Positions 53,800 to 61,141 of a stretch of DNA of 64,000 nucleotides are shown piece by piece. Source of the stretch: CAYSJU01 sp964431495 (GTDB lineage: Bacteria; Omnitrophota; Gorgyraeia; Tantalellales; Tantalellaceae); the NCBI GenBank assembly GCA_964431495.1, contig CAYSJU010000009.1, positions 1-64,000 on the forward strand, read 5' to 3'. The notes below the pieces were generated by a model. The model had not been told where the DNA came from, ran no database searches, and worked only from the letters and a program-made list of their open reading frames with translations. A program made the translations under genes and the position numbers. Numbering within the stretch: position 1 is the first letter of the stretch; each line of letters starts with the position of its first letter.

Positions 53800-53847
53800 G
53801 ATATCAGAATATCAGGCAAGAAGCCGGATATCCTGCTAACTGCTGAT
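53799..53847. repeat. Degenerate short-word island E
   Basis: The 67-base gap after the GT-C gene holds GGATATCAGAATATCAGG and, inverted, GGATATCCTG, then CTAACTGCTGAT. The words resemble those of islands B and F. No terminator or gene is visible here. Confidence 0.55.
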
Positions 53848-53866
53848 TTTAAAAGTGAGGAGATAG

Positions 53867-54433
53867 ATGGAGGAGAAATATGTATTCCTGGACAGGGATG
53901 GAGTGATCAATGAGGACGGCTGGGGATGGACCGAATACGGCTATATAACTCGACGGAAAGACTTTCGTTTTTTACCCGGCGTTTTGGAAGCGTTAAAGAA
54001 AATAGCGGATGCCGGTTACAGGTGCGTGATCATTTCCAACCAGCAGGGTGTTGGCAAAGGGTATTTCACGGACAAAGAGCTTTCTGAAGTAACAAACGGG
54101 ATGATAGATGTCATAAATGAGGCCGGCGGGGATATCGCCGGTGTTTACTATTGCACTCATACGGAAGAAGAGAAGTGCGGCTGTCGTAAGCCTGAAGCCG
54201 GACTTTTTTTCAAGGCAAGGGAGGAGCTTGGGATAGGCGACCTGCGGGATAAATATTATATAGGAGACACTGAACGCGATATCAAGGCCGGCGAGAAAGC
54301 GGGCCTGAGGACGATCCTGGTCCTTTCGGGGAAAACTTCCGGGGAAGAGGCGCGGGAGTGGAAGCATAAGCCCGGCGATATATGCGAGGACCTGACCGAA
54401 GCGGTCGATCTGATAATAGAAAGGAGATCATGA
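53867..54433 (+). CDS. gmhB: D-glycero-beta-D-manno-heptose 1,7-bisphosphate 7-phosphatase (GmhB-like HAD)
   Basis: This 188-residue HAD phosphatase of the histidinol-phosphatase-like group has motif I VFLDRDGVINEDGW near residue 5, motif II VIISNQQGVGKGYF near residue 55, the zinc loop YYCTHTEEEKCGCRKPEAG near residue 95 with three Cys and one His, and motif IV YYIGDTERDIKAGEKAG near 127. GmhB removes the 7-phosphate on the way to ADP-heptose. That fits the three GT9 genes. GmhA, HldE and HldD are not in the window. The ATG follows GAGGAG. Confidence 0.9.
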   Translation: MEEKYVFLDRDGVINEDGWGWTEYGYITRRKDFRFLPGVLEALKKIADAGYRCVIISNQQGVGKGYFTDKELSEVTNGMIDVINEAGGDIAGVYYCTHTEEEKCGCRKPEAGLFFKAREELGIGDLRDKYYIGDTERDIKAGEKAGLRTILVLSGKTSGEEAREWKHKPGDICEDLTEAVDLIIERRS

Positions 54434-55563
54434 AGAAGATCCTTATTCTTTACTCAACAGGAGGCATGGGGCACAAAAAAGCGGCGGTCGCGATACTGAA
54501 GGCTTTCCAGAAAAAAGCAGGCGGGGACATAGAGGTAAAGAACATAGACACGCTTGATTACGGGAACAGTTTTTACAGGTTCCTTTACATTAATTTTTAT
54601 GTTTTCATGATGACCCGCGGCAGATGGCTCTGGGGCATCCTGTACCATCTCTCCAATAACCGTATTGCGGATAGTATGCTGCGCAGGGTCCGCCAGTCCC
54701 TGGACTTGAAGAACCTGATAGGTTTTGAGGACATGCTTTTAAAGGAGAGGCCCGACGCGATAGTTACGACGCATTTTATACTTCCGGGAATTGCGGGCGC
54801 GATAAAGAGGTACAAGGATTTCGATCCGAGGCTGTACGTGGTAATAACCGATTATGGGCCGCATTCCTTCTGGCTGTCGGATCATATAGACAAGTTCTTT
54901 ATCGGGGCGGAAGCAGTGTTGCCTGAACTCGTGAAAAGGGGGATACCGGAGGAGAAGGTAGCCGTTACCGGGATCCCGACGGTCGAGGAATTTTCCAGGG
55001 AGTTTGACGTCGATGAGTTGCGCAGGACCTATGGTCTGGACGCGGGCAAAAGCACTATATTTATTTTAAGCGGTGGGTTCGGGGTCGGCCCCCTGGAGTC
55101 TATCCTGCTTTCGCTGTGTTCCTGCCGTCCCGACATACAGGTGATGATCGTCTGTGGGCACAATAAAAGAGCGTTTGATAATATCAGCCTGTTAAAGGAA
55201 AAGCTGAACTACCCGGTGAAGCTTTTCGGGTTCACGGATAAGGTCCCCGAGCTTATGGCCGCCTCGGACCTCATGATAACCAAGGCCGGCGGCATAAGCG
55301 TTACAGAGGCGTTGAATATGCGGCTTCCCATGATATTGTTCGAGTCGATCCCCGGGCAGGAAACATGGAACGAAGAGCTCCTGCTCAGAGCCGGTGCGGC
55401 GGAAAGAGCCGGCAGCATGAAGGAAATACCCGATCTGGTAAACCGTTTGCTTTTGTCAGCGGAGGCTTATAATTCGGTCAAGGCCGGGATCGATAAGATC
55501 CGCCGCCCCCGCGCCGCGGAGACGATCGTAGACGTGGTGTTAAAGGAGCTGGGAGAGGTCTAG
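54430..55563 (+). CDS. MGDG synthase / processive diacylglycerol glucosyltransferase-like GT28 enzyme
   Basis: This protein has about 377 residues. ATG 54430 overlaps the gmhB stop and follows AAGGAG. The N-terminal ILILYSTGGMGHKKAAVAIL is the MGDG_synth signature. TTHFILPGIAGAIKRYKDFD near residue 116, VTGIPTVEEFSREFDVDEL near 178, TIFILSGGFGVGPLESILLS near 212 and ITKAGGISVTEALNMRLPMI near 283 complete the MurG-like GT-B fold. It likely glycosylates a diacylglycerol-type membrane lipid from a UDP-sugar. In this locus it could also act on a glycan lipid anchor. Confidence 0.85.
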   Translation: MKKILILYSTGGMGHKKAAVAILKAFQKKAGGDIEVKNIDTLDYGNSFYRFLYINFYVFMMTRGRWLWGILYHLSNNRIADSMLRRVRQSLDLKNLIGFEDMLLKERPDAIVTTHFILPGIAGAIKRYKDFDPRLYVVITDYGPHSFWLSDHIDKFFIGAEAVLPELVKRGIPEEKVAVTGIPTVEEFSREFDVDELRRTYGLDAGKSTIFILSGGFGVGPLESILLSLCSCRPDIQVMIVCGHNKRAFDNISLLKEKLNYPVKLFGFTDKVPELMAASDLMITKAGGISVTEALNMRLPMILFESIPGQETWNEELLLRAGAAERAGSMKEIPDLVNRLLLSAEAYNSVKAGIDKIRRPRAAETIVDVVLKELGEV

Positions 55564-55609
55564 GCGGTGATTTATCCGCCCTGACGCAGGGGCTCGATTT
55601 ATCGGGCCC
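55563..55609. repeat. Two adjacent hairpins sharing GATTTATC loops
   Basis: The 87-base gap after the glucosyltransferase gene holds two hairpins. The first is GGCGG at 55563-55567 with CCGCC at 55576-55580. The second is GGGCTCGA at 55590 pairing with TCGGGCCC ending at 55609. Both loops carry GATTTATC. No T-run follows either stem, so they look like REP-type palindromes more than intrinsic terminators. Confidence 0.55.
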
Positions 55610-55650
55610 AAGAATAATACGTGATTTGATTTATTAAACCCTGAATCATA

Positions 55651-56361
55651 ATGAATAACGAGATCCGAGAAATAATCGAGGGATTAAAGTTAGCGATCGA
55701 ATCCGAGAAATTGGCGGGTAATGACGAGATATGTTTTCCGGAAAAAAGGAAGGAAGAAAACGTGCCCGGGGAAAAGGAATTAAAGACGCTTGAGAAAGAG
55801 GTGCTGAATTGCCGCCGGTGTCCGCTCTCCAAGACCAGGACAAACGTTGTGTTCGGCGAAGGCGATCCCAATGCGAAACTGATGTTCGTAGGAGAAGCTC
55901 CCGGAGCTGATGAAGACATACAGGGGCGGCCATTTGTCGGCCGGGCCGGGCAGTTGCTGACAAAGATCATAGGATCCATAGGGCTGAAGCGGGAGGATGT
56001 TTTCATAGGGAATATCCTGAAGTGCCGTCCTCCGGGTAACAGGAACCCATTGCCGGCCGAGATCGCGGTCTGTAAGGCTTATCTTGAGGAGCAGATCGAT
56101 CTTATACGACCCGAAGTTATCTGCGCGCTCGGAAAGTTCGCGGCCCAGACCCTTTTGAACACCGAGACGCCCATAAGCAGGCTGCGCGGGAAGTTCTATG
56201 ATTACCGGGGAGTCAAACTCATGCCCACCTACCACCCAGCGTATCTTTTGCGCAATCCTGATGGCAAGGGGGCCGTGTGGGAGGATATGAAGTTGGTGGC
56301 CAGGGAATTGGGCCTGAAGATCCCACGGGGACGCAGGGACTCAGGTAGGGGTGTGGGGTAA
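55651..56361 (+). CDS. Family 4 uracil-DNA glycosylase (Fe-S type)
   Basis: This 236-residue DNA repair enzyme removes uracil from DNA. The 4Fe-4S ligands are Cys54 and Cys57 in CRRCPL, then the cysteine in LKCRPPGNRNP and the one in IAVCKAY. Motif A is MFVGEAPGADEDIQGRPFVG near residue 78, and motif B is PTYHPAYLLRNP near residue 191. The N-terminal 45 residues are a charged extension before the cluster, found in many bacterial members. It is the first gene of the housekeeping region. The 350 bases after it are described separately. Confidence 0.92.
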   Translation: MNNEIREIIEGLKLAIESEKLAGNDEICFPEKRKEENVPGEKELKTLEKEVLNCRRCPLSKTRTNVVFGEGDPNAKLMFVGEAPGADEDIQGRPFVGRAGQLLTKIIGSIGLKREDVFIGNILKCRPPGNRNPLPAEIAVCKAYLEEQIDLIRPEVICALGKFAAQTLLNTETPISRLRGKFYDYRGVKLMPTYHPAYLLRNPDGKGAVWEDMKLVARELGLKIPRGRRDSGRGVG

Positions 56362-56372
56362 AACGGTGTATA

Positions 56373-56517
56373 GGCACAAATGGGATGTTTCTACCAGAGG
56401 ATTAAAACTTCTATTTCGGTGATATGTAAAAGAAAATTAGTTTTTCCAAGGTCGGCCGCATGGTGGTATTAATGAGTTAGGACGTCAATCCTCTGTACGA
56501 AACACCCCATTTGTGCC
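56373..56517. ncRNA. Long imperfect inverted repeat, candidate structured RNA or MITE-like element
   Basis: Arms of 31 bases at 56373-56403 and 56487-56517 are inverted copies. The left reads GGCACAAATGGG then TGTTTC and AGAGGATT; the right arm reversed gives GGCACAAATGGG, TGTTTC and AGAGGATT with only a few mismatches around the ATG/GTG and TACC/GTAC positions. A roughly 83-base centre separates them. A transcript would fold into a long interrupted stem, reminiscent of 6S RNA in shape. No flanking target duplication is obvious. RNA gene and miniature element are both possible. Confidence 0.45.
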
Positions 56518-56549
56518 CCTGCTCCATTATAGAGGGGCGGGGCCGACAG

Positions 56550-56663
56550 CTGAAAGGCCGAGTCGAGGAATCTAAGCTAGTGGATCAAGGTATCGGGACA
56601 CCAGGGTGCAGGATACCAGGGTATCAGGGAAAAAAGGCGCAGAGAGATGCTGGATGCTAGATG
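56550..56663. repeat. Degenerate short-word island F
   Basis: This stretch begins CAGCTGAAAGGCCGA, a word shared with island A. At 56589-56629 it runs through GGTATCGGGACACCAGGG and GGATACCAGGGTATCAGGG, giving near-tandem and inverted copies of GATACCAGGGTATC. At 56646-56663 follows GATGCTGGATGCTAGATG. None of it codes. Confidence 0.6.
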
Positions 56664-56711
56664 AAAATCCATGCCCTGCTCAAACCAGTTCAAACATGCT
56701 TGGAGTTTAAC

Positions 56712-58703
56712 ATGGCTGAATATGTAGAAGTTGCGACGAGTTTGCCCATTGACCGGACCTTTCAGTATAAGGTGACGGGGAAGGAGCAGTATGCCCCTGA
56801 AGTGGGGAAGCGGGTTTTCATCCCTTTCCGCAACAAGAAGCGCGTGGGGTATATCGCGGAACTGGAAGACGAACCAATGGTCGAAGACCCCAGGCCCCTT
56901 ATTGACGTGATCGACGAGTATCCTGTCTTTACGCCGGAAATGATAGCTCTGGCAAGATGGATGAAGGACTATTATCTGTGTTCATGGGGCGAGGCCCTGG
57001 AAGCCATGATACCCGGGGCGCTGAAAAGGGGAAAAACCTCCATGGTTTCCCGTATCGAGGAAAAGAGGGAGGTTGTAGCGTCCACTGAACCGCACAAACC
57101 GAACAGGGAACAGGCCATAGTCCTGAAAGACGTCAATAAATGTATTGATGAAGGCAGGCACGAGGTCTTTCTGCTTCACGGCATTACCGGAAGCGGTAAG
57201 ACAGAGATATACCTCCAGGCAATGGACCATGTCCTTGAAACAGGACGATCCGGGGTAGTGCTGGTGCCGGAAATATCACTCACGCCCCAGACCGTTGAGC
57301 GCTTCACCTCGAGGTTCGGGGATAAAGTAGCGGTATTCCATTCAAAGATGCTGCAAAGCGCCAGGTTCAAAGAATGGAAAAGGATCAGGGACGGAGAAGC
57401 GCGGATAGTGGTCGGACCCCGTTCCGCTGTTTTCAGTCCGTTCAAGGACCCGGGGATATTCATCGTGGACGAAGAGCATGAGCCGAGTTATAAACAGGAA
57501 GACGTGCCGAGGTATCATGCCCGCGAGGTTGCTATAAAGAGAGCCCGGATAGCGGGTGCGCCTGTTATTCTCGGCAGTGCGACGCCGTCTCTGGAGTCAT
57601 ATTACAAGGCCGTGCACGGAGAATATCATCTTGTGGAACTGACCCAGAGGATCAAGGAAAAAAAGCTTCCCAGGGTCAAGCTTGTTGACATGAGGATGGA
57701 GTTTGATACACGAGTGGGAAGAGAGGTCATATCCCATGTCATGGCAGAAGCTTTGTCCGGTGATATCAAAAAAAAGCAGCAAGCCCTTATTTTTCTGAAC
57801 CGGAGAGGGTTTTCGACCTTTGTGAACTGCCGGAAGTGCGGGTTCGTGATCAAATGCTCCAAGTGCGATTCACCCATGGTGTTCCATCATGAGAAGAATG
57901 AGCTCATATGTCATTACTGCAACAGGAGGACCCCTCCTCCCAGGCTCTGCCCTGCCTGCGAAGAGGATTACCTGATGTATAAGGGGACAGGGACGCAGAA
58001 GGTGGAGTCTGAATTAAAACAGATACTGCCTGGAGCGAGGATCTCCCGGATGGACAGTGATACAATGGCGAAAAGAGGGGCGCACGCCAAAGTGTTGAAG
58101 GATTTCAAGGACCATAAGATAGACATAATCGTCGGTACCCAGATGATAGCCAAGGGGCTGGATTTTCCCAGGGTCACGCAGGTGGGCGTTGTTTCGGCTG
58201 ATGCAAACCTGAACCTGCCAGACTTTCGTTCCGGGGAACGGACGTTTAACCTTATTACCCAGGTCGCGGGCCGCGCCGGAAGAGGGGATCTGGTGGGAGA
58301 GGTCATCGTGCAGACGTATACACCGGAGCATTACGCGGTAGGCCTGGCTGCCAAGCATGATTATCGAGCTTTCTATAAAAAAGAAATAGAAGCCCGGCGC
58401 GAACTGGAGTTCCCTCCTTTTGTCAATCTAATAAAGATGACATTGAGGGCCAGGAAGGAAGACAACGTGATGAAGAGCGCCGAACGCCTCGCGAAACGGC
58501 TTTTAAAGAAATTTCCGGAGGAGAGCATCATCGGGCCGGCCCCATCGCCCATGGCCAGGCTGCGGGGTTATTACCGGTGGAATATTCTTATCAAGACAAA
58601 AGACCTGGGCAAGACGACTAAAGACTTGCGTAAGGTTTTAAGAGGCTTTTCTAAAGGGACCGGTGTGCTCATGGCCGTTGACGTTGATCCCATGAGCATG
58701 TGA
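56712..58703 (+). CDS. priA: Primosomal protein N', replication restart helicase PriA
   Basis: This protein has about 663 residues. ATG 56712 follows GGAG; an in-frame ATG at 56661 lies in the repeat island and is less likely. The N-terminal 3'-end-binding domain (VATSLPIDRTFQYKV) is followed by Walker A GITGSGKTEIYL near residue 158, the DEEH box IFIVDEEHEPSYKQEDVPRY near 249, and GSATPSLES. A zinc region has eight cysteines from NCRKCGF to CPACEED (about residues 372-416). TQMIAKGLDFPRVTQVGVVS and QVAGRAGRGD complete the helicase. It reloads the replisome at stalled forks. It is shorter than the 732-residue E. coli protein but complete. Confidence 0.95.
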   Translation: MAEYVEVATSLPIDRTFQYKVTGKEQYAPEVGKRVFIPFRNKKRVGYIAELEDEPMVEDPRPLIDVIDEYPVFTPEMIALARWMKDYYLCSWGEALEAMIPGALKRGKTSMVSRIEEKREVVASTEPHKPNREQAIVLKDVNKCIDEGRHEVFLLHGITGSGKTEIYLQAMDHVLETGRSGVVLVPEISLTPQTVERFTSRFGDKVAVFHSKMLQSARFKEWKRIRDGEARIVVGPRSAVFSPFKDPGIFIVDEEHEPSYKQEDVPRYHAREVAIKRARIAGAPVILGSATPSLESYYKAVHGEYHLVELTQRIKEKKLPRVKLVDMRMEFDTRVGREVISHVMAEALSGDIKKKQQALIFLNRRGFSTFVNCRKCGFVIKCSKCDSPMVFHHEKNELICHYCNRRTPPPRLCPACEEDYLMYKGTGTQKVESELKQILPGARISRMDSDTMAKRGAHAKVLKDFKDHKIDIIVGTQMIAKGLDFPRVTQVGVVSADANLNLPDFRSGERTFNLITQVAGRAGRGDLVGEVIVQTYTPEHYAVGLAAKHDYRAFYKKEIEARRELEFPPFVNLIKMTLRARKEDNVMKSAERLAKRLLKKFPEESIIGPAPSPMARLRGYYRWNILIKTKDLGKTTKDLRKVLRGFSKGTGVLMAVDVDPMSM

Positions 58704-58716
58704 AGGAGATGTGATT

Positions 58717-59652
58717 ATGAAAATTATTTTTTTTGGAACAGGAAAGTTCGGTTTGCCAACGCTGAAGAAGCTGCTGCAAAGCCGGCATGATGTCCTGGCA
58801 GTGGTGACCCAGCCAGACGCCAGCAAGGGGCGCGGTTGGAACGTGTTTCCCACTTCGGTAAAAGCGTTCATAGAAAAAGCGGCCCCTGATATTGAGGTGC
58901 TTCAGCCTTCAGAAGTATCGGATCCGGTATTCATCGGACACATAAGGTCAATAGACGCGGATGTATTTGTGGTAGTTGATTACGGCCAGATTTTGGATAA
59001 GCAGCTACTGGAACTTCCGAAAGAATACAGCGTAAATCTTCACCCCTCGCTTTTACCCGCGTACCGCGGCGCAGCGCCCGTGAACCGGGCAATATTGAAC
59101 GGGGACAGGGAGACGGGTAATACCGTGATAAAGATGACGGAAAAAATGGATGCCGGTGCTATAATCGCCCAGGAGAAAACGTTGATAGGCGACGAGGAGA
59201 ACGCCCCCGAACTTATTGAACGGCTTGCGAAAAGCGGAGCCGACCTTTTGTTGAAGACCCTCGATCTGATCGGATCAGGAAAGGCGCGGCCAATATCACA
59301 GGACGAAGCAGATGTTTCTTACGCTCCCAAGCTTCAGAAAAAAGAAGGAAAGATAGACTGGGGAACCCCCGCCTCTGATCTTGCGCGCAAAATAAGGGCC
59401 ATGCAGCCCTGGCCGGGCGCTTTCACTTTGATCGACGGAAAGGTGCTGAAAATATTCAAAACCTGTGTAATTGCCTCGGGTGAAGAAGAGGGAACACCCG
59501 GCACGGTCATAGACGAGAACGAATTTGTCGTAAAAGCCGGTAGAGACGCTTTGCGTATAGACGTACTCCAGATCGAAGGTAAAAGAAAAATGCCCAGGGA
59601 TGAGTTCCTCAGGGGACAGAAGGTCACAAAGGGAAAAGTACTGGGAGTTTGA
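58717..59652 (+). CDS. fmt: Methionyl-tRNA formyltransferase
   Basis: This protein has about 311 residues. ATG 58717 stands 9 bases from AAGGAG; GTG 58711 is an in-frame alternative. The N-terminal formyltransferase domain starts IIFFGTGKFGLPTLKKLL and holds the catalytic segment VNLHPSLLPAYRGAAPVNRA near residue 108 with the SLLP motif, then KMTEKMDAGAIIAQ. The C-terminal OB-like domain (KIRAMQPWPGAFTLIDGKVL) binds tRNA. It formylates initiator Met-tRNA. It follows priA by 13 bases and is probably co-transcribed with it, as in many bacteria. No def gene is in the window. Confidence 0.95.
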   Translation: MKIIFFGTGKFGLPTLKKLLQSRHDVLAVVTQPDASKGRGWNVFPTSVKAFIEKAAPDIEVLQPSEVSDPVFIGHIRSIDADVFVVVDYGQILDKQLLELPKEYSVNLHPSLLPAYRGAAPVNRAILNGDRETGNTVIKMTEKMDAGAIIAQEKTLIGDEENAPELIERLAKSGADLLLKTLDLIGSGKARPISQDEADVSYAPKLQKKEGKIDWGTPASDLARKIRAMQPWPGAFTLIDGKVLKIFKTCVIASGEEEGTPGTVIDENEFVVKAGRDALRIDVLQIEGKRKMPRDEFLRGQKVTKGKVLGV

Positions 59653-59710
59653 TTTTCTAAAAACAGATCCCCGCCGGGATGACATCCCCCCCGTGATATG
59701 TATTTTTTTA

Positions 59711-59745
59711 TTGCATATTTTTTTTCATGAGTATATAATCACTTT
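59711..59745 (+). promoter_or_regulatory. Sigma70-type promoter for gapA
   Basis: TTGCAT at 59711-59716 and TATAAT at 59734-59739 are separated by exactly 17 bases. The expected start of transcription is near 59746, leaving an 85-base leader before gapA with AAGGAGG just before the ATG. The -10 is perfect and the spacer is T-rich. The spot lies in the 177-base gap after fmt, which otherwise holds no gene. Confidence 0.75.
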
Positions 59746-59829
59746 TCAATTAGATCATTTTGGGTATCATTGGAAATACCCGTTGGAAGCAGGCGAATTA
59801 TTTTTAAATGAATAAGAAGGAGGATCGAA

Positions 59830-60837
59830 ATGGCAGTGAAAATAGGGATCAATGGTTTTGGAAGAATAGGGAGAATGGTATTCAGGATAATCGAAAAAAG
59901 GGACGACATGCAAGTTGTTTCCATCAATGATCTTACCGATGCTAAGACCCTGGCCCATCTATTGAAATACGATTCGGTTCACGGGAAGTTTGACGGAACC
60001 GTGGAGGCCAAGGACAGCAGCATCGTGGTGGACGGCAGGGAGGTCCAGATCACGAGCGTCAAAAGTCCCACTGAGCTGGGATGGGGTAAACTGGGAGTCG
60101 ATATAGTACTGGAGGCAACCGGCGTTTTCAGGAAGAAAGCGCAGATAGAACAGCATATCCAGGCCGGGGCGAAAAAGGTGCTCCTCACGGTCCCCGCGAA
60201 AGATGAGATAGACAACATGATAGTCATGGGCGTTAATGAGGATGCATTAAAAGAATCTGATAAGATCGTTTCCAACGCGTCATGTACTACCAACTGTCTG
60301 GCCCCGATGGTAAAAGTCCTGAACGATACTTTTAAGCTCAAATACGGTCTTATGACCACTGTCCACGCGTACACGAATGACCAGAGGATACTGGACCTTC
60401 CGCACAGTGACCTGAGAAGGGCGAGGGCCGCGGCGGAAAGCACGATCCCGACCACGACCGGCGCGGCTAAGGCGGCCGGTAAGGTCATTCCGGAATTAGC
60501 AGGCAAACTTAATGGTATGGCCATGAGGGTTCCGGTAAAAGACGGTTCTATCGTGGATTTTGTGGCGGAAGTCGAAAAGGAAGCTACGATCGAGGCGATA
60601 AATGAAGCCATGAAACAGGCCGCGCAGGGTCCAATGAAAGGGATCATGGAATATACCGATGAGCCGATAGTATCGGTCGATATTATCGGGAACACACATT
60701 CCTGTATATTCGATTCCCTTTGCACGATGACCATGGGTAAGACAATGGTAAAGGTCATCGGCTGGTATGACAATGAATTCGGATATTCCTGCAGGGTGGT
60801 GGACCTTATGGGGCTTCTCATAAAAAAGGGCCTGTAG
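59830..60837 (+). CDS. gapA: Glyceraldehyde-3-phosphate dehydrogenase, type I
   Basis: This 335-residue enzyme oxidises glyceraldehyde 3-phosphate with NAD and phosphate. The N-terminal KIGINGFGRIGRMVFRII binds NAD. Asp in SINDLTDAKTLAHLLKYDSV near residue 34 favours NAD over NADP. The catalytic cysteine is in SNASCTTNCLAPMVKVLND near residue 150, and HAYTNDQRILDLPHSDLRRA near 179 follows. Length and motifs are complete. AAGGAGG precedes the ATG and a good promoter lies upstream. It is separated from pgk by a 304-base gap with its own promoter. Confidence 0.98.
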   Translation: MAVKIGINGFGRIGRMVFRIIEKRDDMQVVSINDLTDAKTLAHLLKYDSVHGKFDGTVEAKDSSIVVDGREVQITSVKSPTELGWGKLGVDIVLEATGVFRKKAQIEQHIQAGAKKVLLTVPAKDEIDNMIVMGVNEDALKESDKIVSNASCTTNCLAPMVKVLNDTFKLKYGLMTTVHAYTNDQRILDLPHSDLRRARAAAESTIPTTTGAAKAAGKVIPELAGKLNGMAMRVPVKDGSIVDFVAEVEKEATIEAINEAMKQAAQGPMKGIMEYTDEPIVSVDIIGNTHSCIFDSLCTMTMGKTMVKVIGWYDNEFGYSCRVVDLMGLLIKKGL

Positions 60838-60890
60838 AACCAATTACATTATGTTATGGGCAATGGGTATACTTTTCGGTGTAAAATAAA

Positions 60891-60927
60891 CGTAGTTGTA
60901 GGCCACCCTTAAGGGTGGCCTGCTACG
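60891..60927. repeat. REP-like hairpin with GGCCACCCTTAAGGGTGGCC core
   Basis: The 20-base core at 60901-60920 is a perfect palindrome. CGTAG at 60891 and CTACG ending at 60927 extend the stem across a short asymmetric bulge. No T-run follows on either strand. It looks like an intergenic REP-type element more than a terminator, although it may stabilise the gapA transcript end. Confidence 0.65.
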
Positions 60928-60936
60928 AGTAATCAG

Positions 60937-60962
60937 AAAAATAGGTGTCTGTCCCTATTTTT
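60937..60962. repeat. REP-like inverted repeat AAAAATAGG...CCTATTTTT
   Basis: AAAAATAGG at 60937-60945 and CCTATTTTT at 60954-60962 are perfect inverted 9-base arms around TGTCTGTC. A further partial copy CCTATTTTTCT follows at once. The A-arm/T-arm layout could work as a weak terminator in either direction, but the GC part of the stem is only 2 pairs. The repeat resembles intergenic elements with a GTGTCTGTCCC core. Confidence 0.6.
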
Positions 60963-61042
60963 CCTATTTTTCTAAGGATCCCGCCCGATAAATTAATCAA
61001 AAGTTAACTTAAAATTAACACAGCTGACACGTAAAAAATCCG

Positions 61043-61071
61043 TTGCCTTATGTCCTGATTTATGTTATATA
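61043..61071 (+). promoter_or_regulatory. Sigma70-type promoter for pgk-tpiA-secG
   Basis: TTGCCT at 61043-61048 and TATATA at 61066-61071 are 17 bases apart. Transcription would start near 61078 and give a 64-base leader ending in GGAGGTAAGGT before the pgk ATG. It is the second 17-base-spaced promoter in this glycolysis block. Confidence 0.65.
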
Positions 61072-61141
61072 TAGTCACTTATTGGACATGGACACGGCAG
61101 GCAATATGCCGGTATCCCTGCTCTAACCACGGAGGTAAGGT

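Larger units (their letters stand above)
56362..56711. other. 350-base gap between the uracil-DNA glycosylase and priA
   Basis: No coding frame of note is present. The gap holds the long inverted repeat at 56373-56517, then a short GC hairpin (CCCCT at about 56516 with AGGGG at about 56533), and then the degenerate word island F. I see no convincing -35/-10 pair for priA, though the last 40 bases before ATG 56712 are free of repeats. Confidence 0.6.
60838..61141. other. 304-base gap between gapA and pgk
   Basis: No gene is present. The gap holds the palindrome at 60891-60927, a second inverted repeat at 60937-60962, an A/T-rich stretch (61000-61040), and the pgk promoter at 61043-61071. The 64-base leader before pgk includes a small GGCA-ATA-TGCC hairpin near 61100. 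No terminator with a T-run is visible after gapA. Confidence 0.6.

Noticed and set aside
59676..59710. GGGATGACATCCC followed by T residues as a terminator after fmt
   Set aside because: The usable stem is only four pairs, and the T-run begins more than 10 bases after it.
59979..60821. 280-residue minus-strand open frame opposite gapA
   Set aside because: It mirrors the codon pattern of the highly conserved GAPDH gene and has no recognisable domain or ribosome site.
60901..60920. GGCCACCCTTAAGGGTGGCC palindrome as an intrinsic terminator of gapA
   Set aside because: No T-run follows on either strand, and the loop would be very small; a REP-like role is more likely.
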